This document shows positions 53,200-64,000 of a stretch of 64,000 bases of DNA, piece by piece. The notes below the pieces were generated by a model. It searched no databases. It was not told where the DNA came from and saw only the letters and a list, made by a program, of their open reading frames with translations. The stretch is from Crotophaga sulcirostris (taxonomy: Eukaryota > Chordata > Aves > Cuculiformes > Crotophagidae). Within the stretch, counting starts at the first letter, position 1; each line of letters starts with the position of its first letter. A program made the position numbers and the translations under genes. The stretch covers positions 1,571,252 through 1,635,251 of the forward strand of contig VYZB01000171.1 in the NCBI GenBank assembly GCA_013397455.1, given 5' to 3'.

Positions 53200-55248
53200 T
53201 GATGACACAGAGCATTTTGGATAAGGGCACAGCCCCTCTGTTGTTCTCATAGACACCTTCAATGAGGGAAGGAAGCTGCACAGGCTTCTGGATGGACAAC
53301 AGTGAGGTCAAAAGAGATAAGTGAAGTGCAGACAAGAAAGTGGCCACATCTTCCTTGTCTGCTTGCCTGTTCCTGGACACCTTTTTCTTCCTGACCCTAC
53401 TAAGTGCAGAGGCTGTTTCCACTGTTAGCAAATCCACTGCAATAAGCAGTGCCTCCTGTGTCATATGGCCCTACTTCTCTTTCCCTTGGAGCTCTCAGAC
53501 TTACAGTCCTTGTTCCACTTACTGCTGGACAGCTTTCCTAAGTCTCACCTGCATCTGAGATCCATGCTGCTCCACTCCTGATTTTACTGACAGATACTGG
53601 TGCCTGGGCTATAATACAGTAGCTTTGGAGCCACTGCAAGATCACAGTATTTCAGAGCAGAATTAGAGGTACAAAGGAGCTGTTTAAGGAAGATGCTCTT
53701 ACAATGTGTAAAGAGAGGAAAAATAGGACGATTGAAGACAAACGTTGGTGAGCGGAAAGCTGCACTAACAGCCTGGTCTCTTCAGCCAGTATCAACCAGC
53801 CCCATCTGGTAACTGGAACAAACTATGCTGTGCATTGCATTGCTTTACTCTCCTGTCAACGCAATCAAGCAAACTTAGCCACCTGGCGAGGCAAAGCTGT
53901 TGTGTTTTCAAACTATCTGCTCCTACAAATGCTTGACATTCTTGCTAAAGTTGTACCCTCTTTCAGTTACCAGAGAGCTGTTGTTAATGTCTATAGTATT
54001 TGGGAAAGGCTTATGTGCATCAGCTGTACATAGCACTGCAACCTTGCATGTGCAATGAACTTGAAAAATGTTTTATTCCTTTTCCTAAAACTCAGAAAAA
54101 AAAACAGGATCTCCAACTCCTAACATAACAGTGGTCCCATCTGTTTCTAATCTCATGGTTCTGGGTACTTCTTCCTGGCCCAAAGACACAGAAGGGAAGT
54201 CAGTGATTCATTCCAGAGTGGAAATTAATTTGTTAATGCTACAGCCAGCTCCATTCCTTTTCTCTAAAATGTTCCACAGCTCAGGGTTATTGCCTCAGTG
54301 CTTACTGTGCTTACCAGCCCTAATTCCCACTTCTACAGAAAAAGGTGAATTATCCACGCTAGAGTGGGCTTTATTATTGATAAAGTTCAATTTCTCAGCT
54401 TTTTGCCTTACTTACACTCTGCTTTAAATGGGCAGAAATACAAATGAATCACTCAACTTATTATCCCCCGTCTTGTGTGAAAGTTCAAGTGAACACGAGG
54501 TTTCTCTGTTATTTAATGTCCAGCATTAGCCACTGATGGCCAACATCTTGTGGAGTTGAGGAACAGCATCCTTAAAAGACATGACCTGCCTACCAGGGCA
54601 CACTGCCACATTCTGCTTCTGCAGCACTTCTGTTTCTGAGAAGGGGAGACCACCAAGCACCCAGCCTGTTAGGTCAGCCCTCAGACCCAAGATTCAGCTG
54701 TTACAAGGATGCCTTGCCTTTTACGATGGCAGCCCCTTGAAACCATCACATAGCAATACCTACCAAGCTCTTAAAATGGGCCTTGCAGGAAAGGAGACCA
54801 TGAATTTTAATCTCTAATGCTAGTGTCTACTTCTACCAAACAGATATCCAGAGGCAATCTCCTACATCACTTCTGTGCCATTATGGAAGCAAACTGATTT
54901 TGTGGAGTGGTAGGAATAAGCTTTATGTTTATAGCTTTTAAATAAAAGAGGTGATAAAATCCAAATCCTCCCCCTAATGTTTTCAAAATATATTTCATCT
55001 AAAGTTGTTTTCTTTGTGAGTCAAACTCAGAGGTGTGCTTAAGGTGAAGTAAGTTCCAGCTCCTGGGAATATTACATCAGCTTTGTCTGTGTACAAAAGT
55101 TTAGGCTCTGATCAAAGTCAATGCTCTGGTTAAAAGGTTCCTGCCCTCACTTCTCTACCACCGAGCTGAAGTTCTCATTCCTTCCTGTCTGCTTAACTAA
55201 CTGTACATGCTCTGCACTCAGGTTTTGTTCAATCCACATCCTCTTCTC

Positions 55249-55268
55249 CACACACACATACATACACA
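55249..55268 (+). repeat. short CA/CATA microsatellite
   Basis: CACACACACATACATACACA is a short, imperfect dinucleotide-type repeat. Confidence 0.85.
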
Positions 55269-58200
55269 GAGTATTATAAGTAATTACTAAGTAAGTATGT
55301 CTCTCCCAGTTTCTGACACACTATTTTCCAACATGATTCAGACAAAATTAGGAGAATCCAGCACCTATAGACCAATGCAAACCCTGTACTTTGATACACT
55401 TGTAGCCTTTTTGCATCGCCACAAAGTAAAACAAGATATTTAGATCAGTAAAAAGCAGGCTACTGACGGATCCAAGAAGCCTGGGGAAAAGTAAAGGAGA
55501 AAAATAAACTAGGAAAGTAATATATACACCTGGGTTTTCCAAGTCATGGTCGGTCCCCATTTTAGGAAAATCAAACATTTTTCCCTTTGCTGGACTGCCT
55601 TTCTTCTTGGAAAACACAAGGCAAATAATAGACAGGCATTCCCTTTCCAGTCTCCCACTTACAAAACAACGTGAATGTATTACTCCTTCAAAACATCTGT
55701 TTGCACTCCTAACATGAGAAAAAATGCTGAGACTATATATGTTTGATAATAATTCGTGACCTCTGCTTTGGAATTCAGAATTTGTTTAAATTCTCTGCTA
55801 TGCTTCCAAAACCTAGTCACTTCTGAAACTTTAATTCTAAAATGAAATTATTCCTATGTTTTTGTTTCAGAGACATCCACTGAGTTTATTAAAGAAGGTT
55901 CATTAACTTTGCATCATATCTTTTTACTTCTTTAATTACACCAATGGATGAAATTCTAGCTAGACAGTCAGAATGGTTTAGTGTGGGAGTAGTGAGCTCA
56001 CAAGCTGAATACAGCACACGAAGCAGTTCATCTAGGCCACAGCCTGGTCTTAACACCATCTTCCAGAGCATCCCTGCGATGTGGACAGGCAGCAAGTAAT
56101 AAATCAGGTGATCACTTGGGCAGTCCACACCAACCACTTCTCCTAAGGGCCTCTCAATCCTTCCACTGCTTGCCTTCATTTGGTCTGTTAGCCTAAAGGC
56201 CGGTCCTACCTCCATAAGAAAGGTGCAAGGTGGGACTGTGTATGCATGTCTACCAGGATAGATGTGCAACCTCTGGCTGTGTGACACACTGTGTGGTGAT
56301 CACAGGATGGAACAAACCTCGTCAGCCACCTAACAGGACACACATGGAGCCTCCAGTGACACGACTCATTTCGCACGTACCTGGACATGCAGCAGCTGGA
56401 CCACAGGGCAGGTAGATTTTGAGAACATGACATATACACTGCCACTTATCTGACAAGGGAAGGGTCACACCTTTCCTTATCACATAGCTATCAGAAGTTA
56501 TGTGACTGCCCAGGCTGAAAGCACAGGCACTGCTGCCTCGGAGCAATTCTGGTTATGGCAAATACACTGCTGCTCCTACAAGCATACCATTTTTCTCCTT
56601 CTCTGCTTTGTTTTTTTGTTCTCTATTACAGGGTAGAGTGGCCTGTATCTCCAAGATAACAAGCTTGTCCATTTTACTACACGTTAATAAGGTGCAGTAC
56701 AAGGCTTCCTTTTATTTTCAACCACTTGACTGATAGTGAGCATTCTTCACATAGACAGGCAGAATGCCTGTGGGACATCCTATGTCTCTGTTCATTCCTA
56801 CAAGTTCCTTATAAAATGACAATGGTGTAAAGTTGCCAATGAATAAGAAAATACTAAAATAATAGCTAAAGAAAGAAAGATGATTGTCCCTGACTGAGTA
56901 CTTCTTTGTTTGTTTACCTGCTTTTCTAAAGTATGGTCTTTGCTCATGGTCTTTCTTAAGGGAGAGGTCTTTCCTAAACCATAAAGAGACACAAGAACAG
57001 CGATGATCACCCATCACTGACAGAAAGGGCAATGAAGCAGCAAGCAGCCCCGTTAAGGACACAGGTGTTTGTCTTCTAGAAATGTAATGTGCCATATGGC
57101 ATAAAAACACACTGATAGGGTAAATTCCCACCCGAAAGTTCAATGGTTGGAAAATATTTACAGAGGAAGCATCTTCTAGGCAAATGATCAAGTCTCTCCC
57201 AGTGCAGGGACTTCAGTGAAACATAACAGAAATAATTCCATACTTGGTACTGATTTATTGAAGCAGATCTGGCTCCAAGTTTTCTCATTGTTATGATCAA
57301 AAGCTATGCCTTGGGAATATTTAACCTATATACCTAATGCATCCCAAAGATGTATCCAAACACTCTCCTGAAATGCAGTACCTGCAAGCAGGCAAGGTAA
57401 AAGTGAAGGACAGTTTCTTTCCTTTAGGACAGAATATTGTTTTGATACCTGGCTTAGACTCCTCCAGCCACAGCAAGGTGCTGTTGTTAATATTGAATAC
57501 TTACCCTCTTTACGCAAGCCAGTAATTTTCAGTAAGAGGACTACAGATCCCAGGAGGTTTATGGGCCATTGTTGAAAAGTCTGAGGAAGTTGGCTGTAAA
57601 GCTAATGTTAATAATCTCAAGAACACCAAACAGCAGCCCATGCTTCCAGGAGAGAAAAAGGCAGTGTCCATAACTCTGAAAAGAGTAAAATTCTGGAGTT
57701 CTCCCCTTGTTCACTTCCCTGAGGTTTTTATACTCCACACTCGCTCCTCCTCGTCTCTTAGGACTCCTGTGGCTCAGTCCTTCATCTCTGATCTGCTTCT
57801 TAAAAGTAATTCCCTTCTATATTAAAATCCCTGCCTTCTTCTCTAAAAATACAAAACTTATACCAATTAACAGGAAAAAAACCTCTCTGTGCCCTCCTGC
57901 CCTGAGCAGACACAGTGTTGGCCACTCTAATATAGCAATTTAACACATCTTTGGTATGTGTTGCACTTTGACATTTAAAATTGAAGCATGACATTTATCG
58001 ACATAACTGCAATTTCTTAATGACTTTCCCTCAGGTGTTTCTCTTCTAAAGCAGGCACTGAAGTGACTCTATAAAATGGCATGCATACTTGATCACTCTG
58101 CTTGTCTGCTTTCAGGGTGTTCAGGGGTTATTTTCTAGCACAATTGATATTAGCAAAATGTTGCTTCTGGTGGAATGGCAGAGATTAATCAGCTGGAGAA

Positions 58201-58358
58201 AACTTATTTCTAGTCTTCTGCTTATGCTAACAGGTCAACTGCCACAATTCTGACCTGAGGTCTTACAACTCCTGTCAGTGGTCAGGCTGAATCTAACCTC
58301 CAAAAGAATGGGTTGGGGGAGGCAGCTGATCCTCCAACTCCATCAAGTTATAGAACAA

Positions 58359-58378
58359 AGCCAAAAGCCAAAAGCCAA
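58359..58378 (+). repeat. three-copy 7-base tandem repeat
   Basis: AGCCAAA is present twice and is followed by AGCCAA. It is a small slippage repeat. Confidence 0.85.
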
Positions 58379-60239
58379 TATCTTGCCACAGGCAGTAGTA
58401 TATTGCACACTGCGGTGAGACTTGGGAATGTGCTGAGGAAAAACATGCCTTCTTCAGGTGCTGAGCAGAACCACCACTCCCGTTCACACACCAACCCAGC
58501 CTCATGTGGCACATTGGGTCACAAGGGTCACAGATAACAATAGTATGAGAACAATCCAGGTTCCCAGAGGAACATGGGAGCAAATACACAGGCTGAAAGT
58601 CCTCTTCTCCCAGCATTTGCCCACCCTTATAAAACCCAGCTTGGAATGGTCCTGTAAGGATCATTCAAATTAATTTTGAATGGCCTGTGTTGAATTTGTT
58701 GGATTAGAAGCAGACAGAATAGTCATTAGGCTGGGTAAATAGAACACATTTGACATAAGAGTAAGAGCTATAAATATAGAAAACTCTGATGTCAGGTGCA
58801 GTCATTTTTTTTATTATATTTACATTTTAAAATGCTCTTGCAAAATAAAAGCAGAGACTGTGTTATTATTTTTGTGCCAATCCTCCAGTAGCCTCACAGC
58901 ACACACTATAGGGCATGACCTAGTTATCACAAAACTCTGAAGCCAAAAACATTAAGCCTCTTTTTCTAAGTATTGGCCAAGCTCCAAAAGCACCTGATTT
59001 TGTGACATGATGCTGTGTTTAGGATTATCTAGGTACACTGAGTTAAGGTCTTAAAATGAATTATTACGTACCAGTTTCTTGGGGCCCTTGCTTTACTCTG
59101 TTTACTACAAAGCTTTTCCTCTGGGATGAAATCCAGACAATGTAGTGATGGAGGCTACACTTTCTGGACGCTCTTTTTTCCCTCTTTATCATTTATTGCA
59201 AAAATTGGCAAGTGATTATAGGTGAACTTGAAGAAAGCAGAAGGTATAATAATGAAAGCAAGTGAATGTGGCTTTTTGCCATGGAGTTCTGCAGTGCCAG
59301 CCAAGTCATTTAAATCACACTTTGCAGTGTTTTTTAGTAATTGCATATTCCTCCTCTTCCCATATGTAGCTTGAGATTGTGGGTTCTAATTTGTAGCAGA
59401 ACTGAAGAGTCAGCTTGCAGTTGATTTACATGCCTGCTTTACTTTGAGTGTCTACAGTACCAAACCCTGAGCAGTCTGAAGTATCAGCTCCTGGGTATGT
59501 CAGTTATAAATTAGTGAAGATAACAAAGAGAGGGTACAAAAGCCCCATCATCTCTTAGAAGTATCTTGGAATAAATTGAATAGGGTTGCACAAGATGAAA
59601 AAGTGCGTTAGGAAATTAGTTACTCTGATTTCAAAGCAGACTCTTGCAGTTACTTACTAACTTTAAGACATTCAATTTTACAGTCTTAAAAGTACAATAT
59701 TTTCAGTATAATTTCCTAGACTCCTCTCAAATCACAATCTGAAAAGAACAGAAATACCACAATAAGTCACTACGCCAACTCCTATGTGTCTGTCACAGGT
59801 GCTTAACATGCATCCACAAGCCAAGACTTCTGGACCCAAAGCACAGGTCTCTGTCCTTGAGCCAAACAAACTGCCCTCCTGCCAGTGAACCAGCAGAAGG
59901 GGCTGCAAGCCATTTACTTTGTCAGGTAACATTTACTACTATTGTTGGCTGATGGGAAAGGTAACTCAGGGATAATGAGTTCCATCACGGAAGAAAAATG
60001 TGTTCTGACATGTGAAACTCCCACCCACTCTTTTCAGATTTTTTTCGCAATGCCCAGATCTTCCTATCTGTCCCTATCCATGCATAAGGGTTTCTGTAAT
60101 AGCAGCACCCAGTCGGAGGCCCAGGCCTTTTGCCTATCCATCTGTGCCCTCCCCTTTCTCCAGCAAGCCTCTTATATCAGTCCCACTGTCCTGGCTAAGC
60201 CAGTCTCAGCTCTCTCCCTTTAGCCTTCCCTCGTGGGTC

Positions 60240-60620
60240 ACTGCTTGAATATCAGTCTCCCAGCAACTCACAGGTTGACACATCCTCCCACTTTCCTGCT
60301 CACATGTGTACCAGTTTCCTCCTTCCTGCCCAGTCTTCAATGACTCTGCTCAATCTACCTGTCCTTCGGTGTTTCTTCCGAGCAACCTCCATCCCTGAAA
60401 TTGACATTTGAACTGTCCTCTACCTCCCCACTGCTATGCGTCCTCTTTTTTGCCCACCTAAGTCCCAGCTTACAGCCTTCTCAGTTGTCGTTTTCCTTTC
60501 CAGCTCCAGCATCCCTCCTCACTCACCCCTTCTTGTTACACCATCTCCATGCCTCTGTCCTGTTCATCATCCAGCTGCCTCCCATTCCTTTCCCCATTCC
60601 CCCCAGTGCCTAGACCAAAC
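60240..60620 (+). repeat. pyrimidine-rich tract
   Basis: The + strand is dominated by C and T (TCCTCCC, CCTTTCC, CCCCATTCCCCCC) for nearly 400 bases, with no regular repeat unit. The bias removes stop codons in some frames and so explains the overlapping frames between 60401 and 60660. Confidence 0.7.
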
Positions 60621-61789
60621 TACCACACTGCAGAGACAAGTTTTCAAGAGCATTTTTTAAAAAATAGAGCGACATATTCTTCCTTTCAGAAATGGCTCAA
60701 TCACTTGTCTGCTACAATATTTGTCACAGTTTTTCAGTGTAAGCAGTCACCAGCTATTGAAAAGTGCAGCCAAAACTGTTAAAGCTTCTCAAAGTTATGG
60801 GCAACTGAATACAACATTGAGTCATACCACAGCCTGCTGTGCAGCCTTAAAAACACACAGTGCTATCTGCCTCTCCTGAAATCTTCCTTATATACAGGTA
60901 ACAATGCTTTGATGTAGATTATTGGCTTAAATAAATACCCACTAGCCTCATTAATTTTAACTTTGCTTCAGTTAAACACATTGGCCCTGGTTAAACAAAA
61001 GGGGTGCTTCTGCTTTTAACACACAGCCTTTGCGAAAAATGCCTGCTAAAAATTCCAGCCTTAGCTATGAGCCACCTGCAAATAAACAGCAGAGTTTGCT
61101 TGCCAATGTTATACTGCTATTCTGCTATCAAATCCTTGCAAAAAAAATATGTTTAAAAGTACATACTTAAAGACAGACATTTTGCCTTATGATGTCTAAA
61201 AGTTACATGACCCAACATTTCCTATATATTAGTTTGTTTCTTGGATTTACATTTTGTCTATACGTAATTTCTTTGTGTCCTACCAGGAACTTTCAATTAA
61301 TTGTTAGTATCTTTCAGAACCCTGAGTCATTCAGGGAAAGAAAGGAATGCATACAGACATGTATGTGAAATTCCCAAACTTTCATTAAACAAAAATCATA
61401 CATGAAGTGCAAATATCCTTACAGACTATCCAGCCATAATGTTTTAAGCTTTTCCTTCAAAAAACTTTGCTGAAAAGTAAATAAACACATACAACACCAC
61501 CCCTGCCTCCCAGTGTCCTTAAATACATGAATGTTCTGCTTGTATTCTAGATTATCTTGCAAAAGTGCATTACAGAGAATGTAAAAGGTTTCTTACATCT
61601 CTCTGTAGTTTTGGTAGGTAAAAACTTTAATAAAAAAAGCCCCATAACATGAAACATAGACAAAAACTTGTAAATAATTATTTTTTACTCTGAAGTAGCA
61701 GAAAACTAAACTTTATGTGCCTTCATTGAATCAGCTGAGAGGAAAAAACCTCTCATGTTTCATTTAATTTTTACTTTTGCTGATTCATC

Positions 61790-61829
61790 ATGAAAGTTTA
61801 ACAGTTACTATGAAAGTTTACAAGTTACT
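61790..61829 (+). repeat. tandem duplication of a 20-base unit
   Basis: The units at 61790-61809 and 61810-61829 both begin ATGAAAGTTTA and end AGTTACT, and match at 18 of 20 positions. It is a recent local duplication with no visible function. Confidence 0.9.
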
Positions 61830-61997
61830 AGCACCTCTTTCTTTCATTTCAGATTTCAACAGACAAGGTGGAAACAGTACAAATAAAATGCCAGAGAGAG
61901 TGAACTCATATTATAAATAAAAGTGTGATCATGTACAATATATAAAATACATGAGTTCATATTTAGTCAGATAATGTTCTTACACCTGTTCATTCAG

Positions 61998-62012
61998 GCT
62001 TTGGACCAAAGC
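61998..62012. other. near-perfect 15-base palindrome
   Basis: GCTTTGG and CCAAAGC flank a single A. It could be a dimeric binding site or chance. Confidence 0.7.
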
Positions 62013-62490
62013 ACTTGCAGAGCCAGTGAATGATATTTGAAGAGAGTTGGTTAAAAATAGATCTGTTCTCGTAACATTATCAAAAGGATCTGACCTAACA
62101 GGTGACGACATCTAATGGGGTAAATCATCTAAATTGAATATTTCCTCATATTTTAGGATTGGTCAGTATTACTCAGTATGCATAAAATAGCTGACCTCTA
62201 CTACAGAACATAACTTATTTATGGATCATCACCTACTTCTTCAGTCCTGTGTCAAGCTTATACTATACTCCTGGTTTATATTATACATCAAAATTTACAT
62301 TGCAGTTGTTTTGTTTGCAAACTAATGCAAAAGTAAAGTCAACATAAGTTAGGGGACAACATTAACATAGATCTTTGATAGACAGCAGTCTGCAAGCTGT
62401 CTCCTCTTCTTTGAATGTCTTGTGTGTCTTATGCATGCATCTGTGCAGGTAGTTATGGGTAGTTATTTTTTTTCTTTAAAGCAGTTTTTT

Positions 62491-62510
62491 CTTCCTTCGA
62501 TAAAAGGAAG
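62491..62510. other. perfect hairpin, 7-base stem
   Basis: CTTCCTT at 62491-62497 pairs with AAGGAAG at 62504-62510 around a 6-base loop. It follows a T-rich run. Stems of this length are expected by chance in this window. Confidence 0.6.
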
Positions 62511-63774
62511 CTTTTATAAAGAAGAATTGATACAATATCCAATGCACTTTAGCTCTGTATGTCTGCTCTGTTACCAAGGTTGTGATCTGTGAGCTCATAT
62601 AGTTTTACCTGCACAATTTAGGACTGTGCCCTGCCTTCAGAAACATTCATGAGTAGGCAGCCCTGGCCAGCACCCTTGCTGAGGAGGCCATTCTGTGCAA
62701 CAGAGAAAATAAAATCTACTCTCCACAGTCAGAATCACCAAGGAACAGAGCTTTGGAAACAATTTTAAACCCATTCCACTGGGTATATACAGGTTTGTAG
62801 CAAGCAGGGAGGCAGGCAGGTGAGGAGCCTGTAGGAGTCTGCTTATGTCCAATTAGCAGACAGTGAAAGCACCAGTTGCCCTGCTGAGCCACTCTTAGTT
62901 CATGTTTGGTCAGTGTTTGTAGGCACTGCTGAAGTTTTGTGAAGTACATTAACAAGGCAATTGTGGCAACATCCCTCATTTGCTGAAAACCCATAACATT
63001 CCCTGTTGACTCAGAGTTTACATTTTGTTTCAGCTCAACTGCATGTGAGATTTAGCAGCCTTTGCTTGAACCTCAGGACTTGTATATACACAGAACACAT
63101 CATCAGTTTAATCTGAACGGTTTGTCAAGCCAGTGAAATATCTGGTGGGGCATGGATGACTCAAGAATGACTTCTTCCTATTTGAATGATTCTAGATTTC
63201 AACCAGCATAAGCTTTAGCAAGCTCAGGGCTTTGGTCCTGGAGCATGCACTGAGCCACAGAATATTGCAGAAGGGTTTCTAATTTAAAGTGAGGGTTTGG
63301 GGAGCTCTTCTCCAGTTTTCTAGAGAAGACACTTTCCACGTTATCATTTTTCATAGCCTGTACAGTCAGTTTTTTCTGTGTGTTTCTATAGAAAAGATAA
63401 ATTACTGCTATATTTTTAAATTTTGGCTAGTTACAAGTAAGGCAGTGAAACAAAGCATTTTTACAAAGCTGAGTGTTTTGAGTTCTCCTACCCCCTTCCC
63501 TATAGTTGGGACTAAAATAAAACAGTTAGTGACTGTATGAGTAGCTTAGAAACAATCTCTACAGAAATACATCCTCCCTACTGTACCTCTACCACAACTC
63601 CCTAATTAACTGGCTAATTAGCTAACAGAGTAGGCAGCATACCAGCTGACTGTGAGATTGCCAGCACAGCATGTAATTTCTAGTAGTCAAAAGAAGTAGG
63701 AAAATATTGATGTCTCTTCAGAGAAAGGATTCAGAAAGGGTTTCCCAGAAAAATGCAAGAAAAAGTGAAACATG

Positions 63775-63833
63775 GAAGAAGAAGAAGAAGAAGAAGAAGA
63801 AGAAGAAGAAGAAGAAGAAGAAGAAGAAGAAGA
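63775..63833 (+). repeat. GAA microsatellite, 19 perfect copies
   Basis: Nineteen uninterrupted GAA units occupy 63775-63831, followed by GAG. The purine strand is the + strand. It is the only long, pure microsatellite in the window. GAA/TTC arrays of sufficient length can form triplex DNA and tend to vary in length between individuals. Confidence 0.98.
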
Positions 63834-64000
63834 GGCTTGCCAGAACCATGTAATTAAAGCATAGCATACCTTCCAACACGGTGGGGATAATTCCTGTCAG
63901 TTTCTTATTAAAAGTATTGACATAAAGAGAAATTTGATTCCTTTTTCTGTACTTTCAGACAGGAGGGCTGCAATAATATACCTAGGAAATATGCCTGATA

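Larger units (their letters stand above)
53200..63774. other. 10.6-kb stretch without recognised transposon or gene
   Basis: No transposon is recognised. Small structures are a short CA-type repeat at 55249-55268, a 7-base repeat at 58359-58378, a pyrimidine-rich tract at 60240-60620, a 20-base duplication at 61790-61829 and a hairpin at 62491-62510. The frames at 55889-56287 (-) and 56718-57191 (-; the longest in the window at 157 codons) have no domain I recognise. Confidence 0.55.

Noticed and set aside
56718..57191. Longest open frame in the window, 157 codons (minus)
   Set aside because: No domain, no recognisable motif order and no codon bias visible. A frame of this length is within chance for 64 kb on six frames.
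1..64000. CRISPR arrays, prokaryotic operons, rRNA genes, complete endogenous retrovirus
   Set aside because: No regularly spaced direct repeats, no ribosome-binding-site-led gene chains, no rRNA motifs, and no paired LTRs or pol-type motifs were seen by eye.

Overview
This window looks like bird nuclear DNA. The main evidence is a set of CR1 LINE (chicken repeat 1) fragments, 5'-truncated, whose 3' ends carry 8-base tail repeats of the ATTCTATG or GATACTGT type. This is the standard state of CR1 in avian genomes. The rest fits: AT-rich sequence, low repeat density, short A-runs, a few microsatellites, and no long reading frames. I cannot name the species. Nothing is prokaryotic: no operons, rRNA, tRNA, CRISPR or insertion sequences.

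No protein-coding gene can be named. The longest open frames (about 130-157 codons) are not much longer than expected by chance in 64 kb of such DNA and show no domain I recognise. The only frames with recognisable protein content are remnants of the CR1 ORF2 C-terminal region. The window is therefore either intergenic or lies inside long introns.

Layout. 1-7.8 kb: four CR1 pieces (1765-1849, 4171-4669, 5217-5438 on +; 7640-7770 on -) in unique sequence. 7.8-20.9 kb: no recognised transposon, but a striking pair of adjacent perfect hairpins at 8765-8810. 20.9-29.8 kb: the most CR1-rich part, with four copies, including the best preserved one (29297-29757), whose frame is open to the family's own stop codon. 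29.8-52.7 kb: repeat-poor, with only a CR1 scrap at 40861 and an old CR1 remnant near 44.0-44.2 kb. 52.7-53.2 kb: a CR1 on the minus strand. 53.2-64 kb: unique sequence with a pyrimidine-rich tract, ending in a 19-copy GAA microsatellite at 63775.

The most interesting unexplained signal is a possible spliced transcript on the + strand. Four segments (28846-28944, 35140-35207, 39178-39205, and one starting at 41549) have near-consensus acceptors and donors. The last has a branch-point-like motif, a T-run acceptor and a downstream AATAAA. Joined, they keep one phase from an ATG in the first segment to a TAA in the last, about 52 codons. This could be a lncRNA or a small gene. It could also be coincidence, because many isolated splice-like sites occur in a window this size. 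A minus-strand open segment at 36162-36397 and a phase-compatible minus-strand pair at 8522-8921 are weaker candidates.
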